IMG/VR virus record: IMGVR_UViG_3300015371_000037
Span: 1-60,068 of that record
Source of the DNA: a virus
Length of the DNA stretch: 60,068 nucleotides
Strand: one strand, 5' to 3'
Positions 1-8,536 of the stretch are shown here, piece after piece (positions within the stretch are counted from its first letter, which is position 1; each line of letters opens with the position of its first letter). The translations under genes and the position numbers were made by a program. The notes below the pieces were generated by a model that did no database searches, was not told the DNA's origin, and worked only from the letters and a program-made list of their open reading frames with translations.

Positions 1-123
1 TGAACATGACCCAGGCTGCGGCCGGAGACACGGCCCAGGTCGGCCCCAACAAGCATCTCGTTGTACGAAACGGCGATGCAGCCTCGCACACGGTGACCTG
101 CGCGGTGCCGGGTACGGACTTCA
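1..123. repeat. Left copy of the contig-terminal direct repeat
   Basis: These 123 bases are identical to the last 123 bases of the window (59946-60068). The repeat lies inside a protein-coding gene that begins at 59900, so it looks like assembly overlap of a circular or circularly permuted molecule rather than a biological terminal repeat. The non-redundant genome length is then 59,945 bp. Confidence 0.95.
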
Positions 124-284
124 CCGGCGCTGCCAAGCCGGACCTCGCCACGGTCATCCCGGCGAGCGGCATGGCGATCATCCCGTTGCTGGATGCGTAC
201 GCCGATCCGGCGCAGAACGGGCAAGCCGTCATCACGTACGACGCCACGCCAGCAACGCTGGTGCGCACGGTGGTCGCGTTCTGA
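1..284 (+). CDS. Small virion-type protein, 3' part (gene starts at 59900)
   Basis: This is the downstream part of a gene whose ATG is at 59900, overlapping the portal stop codon. Joining the window ends gives a 109-residue product starting MAEIPLQKVN and ending VRTVVAF. The internal ATG at 6 is not the real start. The protein is rich in Val, Ala, Thr and Gly, with no membrane segment, and looks like a compact beta-sandwich. Its place directly behind the portal suggests a head decoration or head-proximal structural role. I do not recognise a named family. Confidence 0.85.
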   Translation, partial: NMTQAAAGDTAQVGPNKHLVVRNGDAASHTVTCAVPGTDFTGAAKPDLATVIPASGMAIIPLLDAYADPAQNGQAVITYDATPATLVRTVVAF

Positions 285-400
285 TGGCCACAACCAAGCA
301 GAAGCGCCGGAAGGCCGGCAGGACTGCATCCCTTACCCGCAAGGGATTGCCAATCAAGACCGCACGGCGGATTGCGAACGGCAAACGCAAGAGGAAGTGA
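284..400 (+). CDS. Basic 38-residue peptide
   Basis: ATG at 284 overlaps the stop of the preceding gene by one base (TGATG). The 38-residue product is almost half Lys and Arg, starting MATTKQKRRK and ending GKRKRK. It sits in a tightly packed run of head genes. A nucleic-acid-binding or capsid-interior role is plausible from composition only. The overlap and absence of a gap support it as a real gene despite its size. Confidence 0.55.
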   Translation: MATTKQKRRKAGRTASLTRKGLPIKTARRIANGKRKRK

Positions 401-406
401 CCCAAG

Positions 407-631
407 ATGGCAAAGCTGAGCGCGACACGACGCAAGAAGATGCCGAAGTCGCAATTTGCATTGCCTAGCAAGCGTAAGTATCCGATCCACGACATCTCGC
501 ATGCGAGGAACGCTTTGACTCGTGCTTCCCAGAAGGGCACTGCAGGCTCCTACAGCACCATCCGCGCGGCGGTGTTGAAGAAGTACCCAAGCCTCAAGAA
601 GACGGGCAAGAGCCGCAAGCGGAGGAAGTGA
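407..631 (+). CDS. Small basic DUF6582-like protein
   Basis: The 74-residue product carries a central KYPIHD...HARNALTRASQ motif followed by IRAAVLKKYP and a basic tail KKTGKSRKRRK. This resembles a short module found in many phage head and prophage proteins (DUF6582-like by memory). Its function is unknown. It follows the 38-residue basic peptide by six bases and is closed by a clear terminator, so the two basic proteins end one transcription unit. Confidence 0.7.
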   Translation: MAKLSATRRKKMPKSQFALPSKRKYPIHDISHARNALTRASQKGTAGSYSTIRAAVLKKYPSLKKTGKSRKRRK

Positions 632-634
632 GAC

Positions 635-673
635 AAGCCCCACTCAGATGTCCCTGGGTGGGGTTTCTCATTT
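635..673 (+). terminator. Intrinsic terminator after 407-631
   Basis: Arms AAGCCCCAC (635-643) and GTGGGGTTT (658-666) pair over nine positions, including one G-T wobble, with a 14-base loop. The T-rich TTTCTCATTT follows at 664-673. This is the most classical rho-independent terminator in the window. Confidence 0.8.
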
Positions 674-729
674 CTACAAGGGATAATTGGCAAAAGTAAC
701 ATCAAGCGGAGCACAGGAAGGTTCCAGAG

Positions 730-1509
730 ATGGCTGAAACACCAAAGACAGTTGAGGTCAACGTTGTCATGGGCGCGCAACTGCGGGCGATTGTCCGCAG
801 CGCTCTGATCCACACGCTCAATGTCTTGCGCGAGGAAATGGAGGGGCACATCGGACTTCCCACTCTCACCAAGGCCGACATCGAGCACGTTGTCGAGAAG
901 GAGTTGGAGAAGTGGCCGTTGTCCGCCGATCCGGAGGACACGCTGGCCGACTGGCTGGACTGGCGTTACGGCCGTTACATGGAGCCGGGTGAAGCAGGCG
1001 AAGACTTCAAGAAGTTCTGGGAACACGAGGCCAACGCTGTTCGGCGTGCAGTCGGCCGTGGTGGTTTCAAGACCTCGCCGGATGAGACGGAGATCTCAAC
1101 GCCTATTGGTGATTTGCACCAGGCGCACGAGAACTCCGGCGGCATGGTCAAGGGCTACCGCGATTTGGAGCTCAAGCACGCGGAGACCTTGGGAGAGGCA
1201 ATCCGTATCGCGGTCGGCGCTGCTTCGACATGCTGGACGGACATCAGCAAGGCTGGCGTGTTCAAGAGTGAGGTTGCTCTCGACATCGCCACCCAGCTGG
1301 AGCATCACGTCATGGAGAAGATCACCGAAGGCATCGGCTCGATCCAGATCAGGCACCAAGAGCTTGCGAACCGGCTCCAGGCCTACCGTGAGAGCGGCAC
1401 CGTCGTCATCTCCATCGAGCAGGCCATGGGTCTCTTGACCGGGCGTGCGACTCCGGCCGACTATGACAGCGCTCTCCAGCACAAGCCGGGTGAGACCAGT
1501 GTCGAATGA
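730..1509 (+). CDS. Unknown protein, 259 residues
   Basis: ATG at 730 is preceded by AGGAAGG. The 259-residue product is largely alpha-helical by composition, with charged stretches, no signal peptide and no membrane segment. It begins after the 635-673 terminator, so a promoter may lie in 674-729, though I see no convincing -35/-10 pair. It sits between the portal region and the MuF gene. Its C-terminus overlaps the next gene by 11 bases. I do not recognise a family. Confidence 0.8.
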   Translation: MAETPKTVEVNVVMGAQLRAIVRSALIHTLNVLREEMEGHIGLPTLTKADIEHVVEKELEKWPLSADPEDTLADWLDWRYGRYMEPGEAGEDFKKFWEHEANAVRRAVGRGGFKTSPDETEISTPIGDLHQAHENSGGMVKGYRDLELKHAETLGEAIRIAVGAASTCWTDISKAGVFKSEVALDIATQLEHHVMEKITEGIGSIQIRHQELANRLQAYRESGTVVISIEQAMGLLTGRATPADYDSALQHKPGETSVE

Positions 1510-1876
1510 GCCGAAGGAGAACCGGCCCGATGTCACGGTCAAGTCGCAGGTCCGGAAGGACATCGACCCCAACAAGTGGCTCATGGACGTGGAGTATGTT
1601 GCCACGTGTCGCTTCGGCTGTGGGGGCATTCACACGCCTGATGTTGTACAGGTTACTCTGTGGACCATCGAGCACACGGCCTCTGAGTCTCACCGTCTGG
1701 CAAAGGCTGAGCGACTGGGCGAGGAGCAGAAGGCGACTGGTCAAAACCTCATACGGGGTGGGATTCTTGCAATGGGGCCATCGGCCCGTATCCCGTCTGC
1801 GGCACAAGCTGATCTCGATGACCTCATGGCGCGTCGGCGGCAGGTGCTTGATCGGCAGAGGCCGGACCATGGATGA
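1499..1876 (+). CDS. Unknown protein, 125 residues, GTG start
   Basis: The same frame is open from an ATG at 1445, but the GTG at 1499 gives a natural N-terminus (MSNEPKEN) and leaves only an 11-base overlap with the upstream gene; GGGTGAG lies just upstream. The product contains a CRFGCGG segment with two close cysteines and a charged helical C-terminus. No family is recognised. The gene is translationally coupled on both sides. Confidence 0.7.
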   Translation: MSNEPKENRPDVTVKSQVRKDIDPNKWLMDVEYVATCRFGCGGIHTPDVVQVTLWTIEHTASESHRLAKAERLGEEQKATGQNLIRGGILAMGPSARIPSAAQADLDDLMARRRQVLDRQRPDHG

Positions 1877-2201
1877 GCCGGTTGAAACCCGGCTGCCGTG
1901 GGCCCGTAGGCCGGTCAAGAAGCTCTCACAAGACAGGGCCGATCACGCGAGGCTTCATCCGCTCGTGGCTCCGAATCCCCAACCGGGCAAGGTGCAGCAC
2001 TACTCCGTTGTGACTGCCGACTATGAGCCCAACCGGCCGATGGCGCCGGAACCCAACGACATCATCGCCAAGAAGGGACTGCGCCCGACAGACATCCACA
2101 GAGAACTCGATGTGTGGGACAAGATCGTCATCGGTGCCGTCTGTACATGCATCGTGCTGATGGGCATCGTCATTGCTGTAATCCTCACGAAACTGGGGTA
2201 A
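1869..2201 (+). CDS. Small C-tail-anchored membrane protein
   Basis: ATG at 1869 overlaps the upstream stop by eight bases. The 110-residue product has a polar, Pro-rich N-terminal 85 residues and one hydrophobic segment at the very C-terminus (KIVIGAVCTCIVLMGIVIAV), so it should be anchored by its tail with the bulk in the cytoplasm. A membrane protein among head genes is unusual. It could help assembly at the membrane or be an early-infection factor; function unknown. Confidence 0.75.
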   Translation: MDEPVETRLPWARRPVKKLSQDRADHARLHPLVAPNPQPGKVQHYSVVTADYEPNRPMAPEPNDIIAKKGLRPTDIHRELDVWDKIVIGAVCTCIVLMGIVIAVILTKLG

Positions 2202-2204
2202 ATC

Positions 2205-3065
2205 ATGGCTGGGAAGCTCGACCGACTGCCGCTGGACGCTTACCTGCGCAGGCAAATGGAAGTCGATGTACAGCTGCGCAAGGTCCTTCGGAGTGCGATC
2301 CGCTCGCTGGACGCAGAAATCGCCCGACTTGGTGCGATGAAAGGCATCGGAGCACAGGTGCGAGCTTCCCAGCTCACCCTGACGCGTGAAATGATGAGCG
2401 TTTGGCGTGACATTGGTGTGGTAATTGAGGACGGCGTCACTGGATCGGCACCAGATATCGCCAAAGTCCAAGAGGCATTTGACAAGGACTTGATGAAGAA
2501 GCTTGGTGCAAGCATGGATCCGGCATTTCAGCGGTCCCTTCTTGCCCAAGCACAAGCCGGATTGGACCATTACATCTCCCGAAGCCACCATCGGTTCACT
2601 TTGAGTGAGCGTGTGTACCGAAATGGCAAGAATTCGGTGGCCACGGTGGAGAGAATCATCAATGAATCATTGCTCTCCGGTCGGTCTGCAAGTGAGATCG
2701 CACGTCTCGTGCGCTCCTACATCAACCCTCGCACGCCTGGCGGGCTCTCCTATGCGGCGATGCGTCTGTCCCGGACCGAATTGAACAACGCATTCCATGA
2801 GACAAGCCGACGAATGGCAATTGACGACCCATTTGTCCAGTCAATGAAGTGGAATTTGTCCGGATCTCACCCGAAACCTGACATTTGCAACGACTATGCG
2901 AGCCGTGTCACGTTCAAGGGTGGAGGCCGTGGCGAGTATCGGTCGTCGGAGGTGCCGAACAAGCCACATCCACAGTGTCTTTGCTACACGACGACTGTGC
3001 CGATACCTGAGGAAGCGTTCCTGCGCAACCTTCACGCCGGCAAGTATGACGATATGGCTGCGTAG
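2205..3065 (+). CDS. MuF-like minor head protein
   Basis: The 286-residue product has the C-terminal signature of the phage Mu gpF family: RLSRTELNNAFHE, then a KWNLSGSHPKPDICNDYA segment, then KPHPQCLCYT with clustered His, Pro and Cys near residues 255-265. MuF proteins sit near the portal inside the head and may be ejected with DNA. The helical N-terminal 180 residues fit this. No extra toxin domain follows the MuF domain, unlike in MuF polymorphic effectors. Confidence 0.85.
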   Translation: MAGKLDRLPLDAYLRRQMEVDVQLRKVLRSAIRSLDAEIARLGAMKGIGAQVRASQLTLTREMMSVWRDIGVVIEDGVTGSAPDIAKVQEAFDKDLMKKLGASMDPAFQRSLLAQAQAGLDHYISRSHHRFTLSERVYRNGKNSVATVERIINESLLSGRSASEIARLVRSYINPRTPGGLSYAAMRLSRTELNNAFHETSRRMAIDDPFVQSMKWNLSGSHPKPDICNDYASRVTFKGGGRGEYRSSEVPNKPHPQCLCYTTTVPIPEEAFLRNLHAGKYDDMAA

Positions 3066-3098
3066 GATCTCTCCAAAGCACCCACCCAGGAGGGGCAA

Positions 3099-3635
3099 AT
3101 GGCCATCACAGCCACAGACATCTTGTACAAGTTCTCCGTGTCCGCTGCGGCGGGTGACACGACGGCTGGAACGGCCGCAACGTCTCTCGGAGACCAGATC
3201 TCGACCACGCAGATCACGGACGCCACATTGCACAACCTGTTCGACATCGTGACCGGCGACGACAACGCCGCGAGCGATGTGGAGTACAGGTGCTTCTTCG
3301 TCCACAACAACCACGCGACTCTGACCTGGGAGAATGTCGTGTGCTGGCTGTCGGCGGAAGTCGCAGGAGGTGCCGTTGCGGCCATATCCGTGGACACTAC
3401 CGGCGTGACGGCGAAGGGAAGCGCGAGCGCTCAGGCGAAGACGGTTGCGAACGAGAACACCGCTCCGGCTTCGCAGACTTTCACCAGCCCTACAACGAAG
3501 GGCACCGGTCTCTCCATCGGGAACATTCCGGCCGGATCGGTCGCAGCTATCTGGGTTCGTCGCTCCGCTGCGAACACAGGTGCCGTCGACAACGACGGCG
3601 TGACGATCCGTTGTGAAGGCGACACCGCCGCGTAG
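3099..3635 (+). CDS. Probable virion structural protein
   Basis: The 178-residue product is low in charge and rich in Ala, Thr, Ser and Val, with the alternating pattern of a beta-sandwich. It has no signal peptide. GGAGGGG lies ahead of the ATG. Similar proteins (start MAIxATDI, end with a Val/Arg-rich strand) are common beside W-repeat proteins in actinophages and are thought to be head or tail decoration. The exact role is unknown. Confidence 0.7.
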   Translation: MAITATDILYKFSVSAAAGDTTAGTAATSLGDQISTTQITDATLHNLFDIVTGDDNAASDVEYRCFFVHNNHATLTWENVVCWLSAEVAGGAVAAISVDTTGVTAKGSASAQAKTVANENTAPASQTFTSPTTKGTGLSIGNIPAGSVAAIWVRRSAANTGAVDNDGVTIRCEGDTAA

Positions 3636-3665
3636 CCTGCAAACTCCAATGAGGGTGGGTGTTTG

Positions 3666-5369
3666 ATGGCATTCCGTTCGGTGTCTCCGGCGATCACGCC
3701 TGGCAACGGCACAAGCTGCGTCTTCACCGTGCCCTCCGGCGCTGCCATCGGTGACATCATGGTGGTTGGTGTCTACAAGGAGAACACCAACAACATCACC
3801 ACCGTTCCATCAGGCTTCACGCTCAAGACGACGCTCAACACATCCGCCACTTCTCGTGGGTCCCTGTATGTGTACTGGAAGAGACTCACTGCGGCCGACA
3901 CGGGCAGCTACACCTTCTCCTGGTCGGGAAGCGTTTGGCGTAGTGGTGTTTGCGCCGCATTCTCTGGACGGGCAACAACCGGCGATCCGTTCGATGGAAC
4001 GGTTGGCACAGCCGAGTCCACATCAGCCGTCTCAACGCTGAACGTATCCACGAGCCCTGCTGCGGCTGGCGGGGATGCTGTTGGTATGTGGACAAACTGG
4101 CAAGGTGGCAACGCCTACACGCCTCCGTCCGGCTACACCGAGCAACGCGACAGCGATGTGATCTGCCTCGATACCCAAGACAATGTTGGGTCCGGCTCGA
4201 CAGGCAGCATCTCCGCAACGTCCAACGTCTCCGGCCCGCAGAAGGCATTCCTGGGCGTACTTGCTGCGGCCGGAGGAGGCACCACGGCCATTGGCAAAGA
4301 CCTTGGGCTTCAATGGAACACCCGAGCAGCCGTGGGAGATCCCGCACAGTTGGTGTGGAATACTCGTGCGGCTATTGGAGATGACAACCAACTCCTCTGG
4401 AGCACTCGTGCTGCGTTGGGGAAGACGCTACAGGCAGTCTGGAACACTCGCGCTCTGGCGGGTGCGAGTTCCCAGCTTGTCTGGAACACACGTAGTGCTG
4501 TTGGTGATGATCTCCAGCTGATCTGGAATGTCCAGTTCGGCGTCACAACGGCCGTCGGCAAGGACTTGGGCCTGGTCTGGAATACCCGAGCCCTTGCCGG
4601 CGCGTCGTCGCAGCTTGTTTGGAATACAAGAGCGGTCATCGGCAAACCCCTCCAGGCCTTGTGGTCGGTGAGGTCTGCTGTCGGTGATCCGCTGGACCTC
4701 CGCTGGAGCGTGAGGCAGACTTTGCCTGCGTCCCTTGCGCTTCAGTGGAGTGTTCGGCAAGCAGTCGGCGATCCCCTGGACCTCCGTTGGGCAGTCCGCA
4801 CATTTGTGGGTGATCCGCTCGACTTGCGTTGGTCATTGCGGCAAGCCGTTGGTGATGATCTCCAACTATTGTGGGATGTTGACAGCATTGTCCCGATGAC
4901 CCAAGTGGGCAAGGATCTCGGATTGCTGTGGAACGTACGGCAGGCTGTGGCCGATAGCGTGGATCTCCGCTGGGCTGTCCGGGCTGCGGTCGCAGATGCC
5001 TTGGGGCTTGTATGGAATACGCGAGCAGCTAGTGGTAGAAACCTCAACATAGTGTGGAATGTACGATCAATCATCAGCGACACGATCGATCTGCGCTGGG
5101 GAGTCCGCACAACGGTCGGCAAGTCTGGCGATCTCCGCTGGATGGTCCGATCCGCAGCCGGCAAGGATCTTGTGCTGGTCTGGAACGTTGAGACGGCTCC
5201 ATATGACTCTGTCATTGGGCCGTACTCGGCCCTGCGCACCAACACGGCAATCGCTACCATTATCTCCAACGGAAGCACTGTCACCCGCCCCAACAGGAGC
5301 GGAGGGAGCGTGCTCAATCCGGCGACGACCAGGATCAGGCCGAACGATGCGGAGGCAACACCACTATGA
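3666..5369 (+). CDS. Structural protein with 21 W-containing 14-residue repeats
   Basis: I chose ATG 3666 over the in-frame TTG at 3663. Residues 1 to about 205 form a Thr/Ser/Gly-rich beta domain (GFTLKTTLN, TFSWSG) like phage appendage domains. Residues about 208-511 are tandem repeats of roughly 14 residues with consensus AVGDxLxLxWxVRx; I count 21 Trp-centred units. Residues after 511 form a short Arg/Thr-rich tail. Regular hydrophobic and Trp spacing suggests a beta-solenoid or stalk. The next gene overlaps by four bases (ATGA). Likely a virion surface protein; role unknown. Confidence 0.8.
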   Translation: MAFRSVSPAITPGNGTSCVFTVPSGAAIGDIMVVGVYKENTNNITTVPSGFTLKTTLNTSATSRGSLYVYWKRLTAADTGSYTFSWSGSVWRSGVCAAFSGRATTGDPFDGTVGTAESTSAVSTLNVSTSPAAAGGDAVGMWTNWQGGNAYTPPSGYTEQRDSDVICLDTQDNVGSGSTGSISATSNVSGPQKAFLGVLAAAGGGTTAIGKDLGLQWNTRAAVGDPAQLVWNTRAAIGDDNQLLWSTRAALGKTLQAVWNTRALAGASSQLVWNTRSAVGDDLQLIWNVQFGVTTAVGKDLGLVWNTRALAGASSQLVWNTRAVIGKPLQALWSVRSAVGDPLDLRWSVRQTLPASLALQWSVRQAVGDPLDLRWAVRTFVGDPLDLRWSLRQAVGDDLQLLWDVDSIVPMTQVGKDLGLLWNVRQAVADSVDLRWAVRAAVADALGLVWNTRAASGRNLNIVWNVRSIISDTIDLRWGVRTTVGKSGDLRWMVRSAAGKDLVLVWNVETAPYDSVIGPYSALRTNTAIATIISNGSTVTRPNRSGGSVLNPATTRIRPNDAEATPL

Positions 5370-5707
5370 ACTTCAATGAGGATGAGGTTTTCTACATCAA
5401 GCAAGGGGACCTGGAGCCTCCATTGGAGATCGAAGTTGGAGGAGTCTCCGGCAACCTCACCCAGGTCAGTGATTGGCTCGTGATTGGAAGCCGCAACGGA
5501 GTTGAGGTGTTCAGCGACTCCGGTGCGAGCTTCACGCCTGGATCCACCACGAATGTGGGCACCGTCAAGCACGTCTGGGCGGCAGGCGAAACGGATGAAC
5601 TTGGGGACATGGACATCGAAGTACGGGCTGTGTGGCCGGGTGACCGTCCGCAGACCTTCCCACCCAGGAACTACTGCAGGGTGTTGGTTTCCAAGAAGCT
5701 GCCGTGA
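5366..5707 (+). CDS. Small Ig-like structural protein
   Basis: The 113-residue product starts inside the stop of the W-repeat gene (ATGA), so the two are probably co-translated. It contains short beta-strand patterns, WLVIGSRNGVEVF and EVRAVWPGD, and ends RVLVSKKLP. It resembles the N-terminal baseplate-type Ig domain (BppU-like) by general pattern only. It probably pairs with, or caps, the preceding repeat protein. Confidence 0.7.
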   Translation: MNFNEDEVFYIKQGDLEPPLEIEVGGVSGNLTQVSDWLVIGSRNGVEVFSDSGASFTPGSTTNVGTVKHVWAAGETDELGDMDIEVRAVWPGDRPQTFPPRNYCRVLVSKKLP

Positions 5708-5754
5708 GGCCCAAGTAAGATTTGGGCTTCAAACGGAGCGGAAGGAATGAACTC

Positions 5755-6435
5755 ATGTCACAGAGCGGACTTGAGGGCAATGGCCAGACGGACGGCGAGC
5801 CGAACGGCCAGCAGGACAACGGCACCGGCACTGACAGCGGGCAGGGCACGGGCAACGGTGGAGGATCGTCGGCTGACAGCGCGCAGCAGAACGGCGGAAA
5901 CGACACTGGGCAAGACACCGTCTCACGAGCGGACTTCGACCGGCTGACTCGTCAGTTGTCCGAAGCCGACCGGAAGCGGTCCCAAGCAGAGACCGAACTC
6001 CAGAAGATCAAGGATGCTGACCTTTCGGAGTTGGACAAGTCAAAGAAGGACTTGCAGACTGTGACCGGCGAGCGTGATGCGCTCCAGGTTGAGGTCGACA
6101 AGCTCCGGTTGTCCAACGCCTTTCTCAGCGCCAACGACATCTCCTGGCAAGACTCGGAGGTCGCACTCGACATCGCGCAGGCCAAGGGTTACCTGGCCGA
6201 TGCGGTGAAGGAGGACGGCACCGTGGACGCCAAGGAGCTCAAGAAGGCATTGAAGAAGCTCTCCGAAGATCACAAGTACTTGGTCAAGTCCAAGTCCAAC
6301 TCCGATGAGGAGGACGAGGACGAGGAGCAGCCGCCGTCTGGCCGTCCGGCGCCACGAGGTCGTGGCAATGCCAACGACGACAAGGCTCGGATGGAGCGTC
6401 TCAAGCAGGACCTTCCGGCACTCGGCCGACGGTAA
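5755..6435 (+). CDS. Capsid scaffolding protein
   Basis: ATG 5755 follows GGAAGGA at the right distance; the in-frame TTG at 5722 is less likely. The 226-residue product has a Gly/Asn/Gln-rich disordered start, a long coiled coil (about residues 60-130, with DRLTRQLSEADRKRSQAE), an acidic run DEEDEDEEQ and a basic C-terminus. This architecture, immediately before the decoration and capsid genes, is typical of scaffolds, which organise capsid subunits and then leave. No protease motif is seen in it. Confidence 0.85.
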   Translation: MSQSGLEGNGQTDGEPNGQQDNGTGTDSGQGTGNGGGSSADSAQQNGGNDTGQDTVSRADFDRLTRQLSEADRKRSQAETELQKIKDADLSELDKSKKDLQTVTGERDALQVEVDKLRLSNAFLSANDISWQDSEVALDIAQAKGYLADAVKEDGTVDAKELKKALKKLSEDHKYLVKSKSNSDEEDEDEEQPPSGRPAPRGRGNANDDKARMERLKQDLPALGRR

Positions 6436-6467
6436 CCCAAAACCCAACAGACCAAGGAGTTTGCAAC

Positions 6468-6842
6468 ATGGCACGCTTCGACAAGGTGGAACCGCTGGGC
6501 GGGAGCTTCCGTGCTCCGCTCGGGTTTGCGCCGGTCGCAGCTGACGTGGGCAAGGTCTACGCCGTTGACATCAACGGTTCCGGACAGGTCATCAAGTCTG
6601 TCGATGGAACCGCAGCGCGCGGTGTGATCTGCCTCTCGTCACTGCTGGCGAACGGCAAGCCGGTGGACGTCATGACCGATGGGGAGATCGTGGACTGCGT
6701 TGCAGCCAACGGTTTCACCGGCATCGGCGCTGGCGTCGAAATGAAGGCTGGCGCGGCGGGCATCGTGTCCAACGCCGCTGCCGGCAAGTCTCTCGGCTGG
6801 TTCGTGCAGAACTGGCGCTTCGTCGTACGGCTGGGGCGGTGA
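6468..6842 (+). CDS. Capsid decoration protein
   Basis: The 124-residue product is Gly/Ala/Val-rich with motifs like VGKVYAVDINGSGQ and ADG/TDG turns, as in the small head-decoration proteins that bind three-fold positions of HK97-type capsids (lambda gpD / DUF2190-like). It lies between scaffold and major capsid protein, six bases ahead of the latter, the standard position for this gene. Confidence 0.8.
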   Translation: MARFDKVEPLGGSFRAPLGFAPVAADVGKVYAVDINGSGQVIKSVDGTAARGVICLSSLLANGKPVDVMTDGEIVDCVAANGFTGIGAGVEMKAGAAGIVSNAAAGKSLGWFVQNWRFVVRLGR

Positions 6843-6847
6843 TCTGA

Positions 6848-7990
6848 ATGGCACGCGGATTCCATGCAGCCGGTGACATCATCGTCACCACAACTCCGGA
6901 CGGCATCCCGATCAACCAGCTGTGGGACGACTACCAGACGGCTCTGGCCGCCTGGAACGCGCAGCGTGACCCTTGGGTCTCGTTCCTCACCTACCGCACG
7001 ACTCTGCTCACCGAGCAGATGTATGACTCCGGCGATCTCGGTGACTTCGAACCGGCGACGGAGTACGGTGTGCCGGTTGGCATCCGTCCGGGTGTTGTGC
7101 CGACGACCATCGGTTACGACTTCCAGTGGTACGACCTTGCCGGTCGGTTCACCTGGAAGTTCCTGGCCAAGGCTCCGTCGTCGCAGATCAACGCCTACAC
7201 CAACATGGCGCTCGAAGCCGACAACCGGCTGGTGTTCACGGACGTCATGCGCACCCTGTTCCGCAACGATCGGCGCACGGCTGAGGAAGGCCACACCGTG
7301 TACCCGTTCTACGCGGGCCAGGTGGGCGACAAGCCACCGAACTACGGCACCACGGTGTTCGCCGATCAGCACAACCACTACGTCACGTCCGGCGCGGCGA
7401 CCTTCCCGGCAGCGGGTGGCGCCATTGCGGCGGCCGACATCGCCGATCTCCAGCAGATGGTCGACCTGGTGGGAGAGCACGGCTACAGCGTCCAGAACGG
7501 GTATCGCGTTGTCCTGATGGTCAACAAGGCCCAGGGCGATGTGATCCGCACGATCCGCAGCCAGGTCAACGGCGGTCCGGTCGGCTCCCTGTACGACTTC
7601 GTGCCGGCAGCCAACACTTCGCCGTTCCTCATGCCGGTCAACATGCAGGTCATCTCTGGCCAGCAGCCGCCGAACACCTTGCAGGGCCTGAACGTCATCG
7701 GCTCTTGGGGTGACGTGCTGATCGTCCAGGACTCCTACATCCCCGCTGGGTACATGGTGTGCATCGCCACCGGTGGGCCGGAGAACCTCAACAACCCGAT
7801 CGGCATTCGGGAAGACGCGATCGCCAACCTGCGTGGACTCAAGCTGGTCAAGGGTCGTGAGCCCGACTACCCGCTCATCGAGTCCTACTACACCCGTGGC
7901 TTCGGCACCGGCGTGCGGAAGCGTGGTCAGGCGTCGGTCATGCAGATCACCGCTTCGGCCACCTACACGGCCCCGACCACCTACGCCTGA
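6848..7990 (+). CDS. Major capsid protein, HK97 fold
   Basis: The 380-residue product has the features of HK97-fold capsid proteins: an N-terminal arm, an E-loop region (about residues 60-110, TEYGVPVGIRPG), a long helical spine (about 195-240, ADIADLQQMVDLV) and C-terminal strands ending in GQASVMQITASATY. It is one of the longest genes in the head block and follows scaffold and decoration genes. There is no separate maturation protease nearby, so scaffold removal may occur without cleavage or by a protease I do not recognise. Confidence 0.9.
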   Translation: MARGFHAAGDIIVTTTPDGIPINQLWDDYQTALAAWNAQRDPWVSFLTYRTTLLTEQMYDSGDLGDFEPATEYGVPVGIRPGVVPTTIGYDFQWYDLAGRFTWKFLAKAPSSQINAYTNMALEADNRLVFTDVMRTLFRNDRRTAEEGHTVYPFYAGQVGDKPPNYGTTVFADQHNHYVTSGAATFPAAGGAIAAADIADLQQMVDLVGEHGYSVQNGYRVVLMVNKAQGDVIRTIRSQVNGGPVGSLYDFVPAANTSPFLMPVNMQVISGQQPPNTLQGLNVIGSWGDVLIVQDSYIPAGYMVCIATGGPENLNNPIGIREDAIANLRGLKLVKGREPDYPLIESYYTRGFGTGVRKRGQASVMQITASATYTAPTTYA

Positions 7991-8005
7991 GGGGAGTGAT
8001 CAACG

Positions 8006-8356
8006 ATGGCTCGTGAGCTCAGCGATCCTCTCACCGAAGAGGACAAGGTCTGGCTGCGTTCGTGGAACCGGCAGGGAGAGATCCCCGATGAGGAGCCGGG
8101 CAGGACGGACGTGCTGGTGCCGGGCAGCCCGCCTGGTGGCGAGACCAACCCGGTCAACATGACGGGTGGCGGAAGCCGTCCGGCCGATGAAGATCCGTTC
8201 GGTGGTGAAGAGCCTCCGGAGGACTACAACGACTGGACCGGCGATCAGCTTCGTTGGGAGTTGGGCAACCGTGAGTTGCCGAAGACGGGCAAGAATGCCG
8301 ATCTGGTGGCGCGGCTGGAGGAAGACGACGCCAACAACCCCGACGACAACGGGTAG
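8006..8356 (+). CDS. SAP/HeH-domain protein after the capsid gene
   Basis: The 116-residue product has a polar, Pro/Gly/Asp-rich N-terminal two thirds and a C-terminal helix-extended-helix domain: DWTGDQLRWELGNRELPKTG followed by KNADLVARLEED, the usual SAP/Rho-N pattern for nucleic-acid contact. Proteins of this type commonly follow major capsid genes in actinophages. The same domain type recurs twice in the SSB-like protein at 37466. A strong hairpin follows. Confidence 0.75.
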   Translation: MARELSDPLTEEDKVWLRSWNRQGEIPDEEPGRTDVLVPGSPPGGETNPVNMTGGGSRPADEDPFGGEEPPEDYNDWTGDQLRWELGNRELPKTGKNADLVARLEEDDANNPDDNG

Positions 8357-8376
8357 TTCTGCACCGTTGCCATGAA

Positions 8377-8421
8377 CAACTGCCCGGTCATCGTCCGCTC
8401 CGCTCGATGGCCGGGCAGTTG
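8377..8421 (+). terminator. Terminator-like hairpin after the capsid operon
   Basis: Arms at 8377-8391 (CAACTGCCCGGTCAT) and 8407-8421 pair over 15 positions with one mismatch and a 15-base loop. No T-tract follows, as is common for actinobacterial terminators. It separates the head genes from the connector genes. The rest of 8422-8536 shows no gene. Confidence 0.65.
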
Positions 8422-8536
8422 CCTTGGATCTCCCTGGCGAGGTTTGGGCCTCATGGCCTGAAGACTCGTTTAGGACTCCGGGGATGGCCCAACACTTCAT
8501 ATCGCCTTAGAACGGCTCTGAGCCACGGAGAGGGAC

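Noticed and set aside
6-284. ATG at 6 as the start of the first gene
   Set aside because: The circular join shows the gene begins at 59900 with AGGAGG and overlap with the portal stop.
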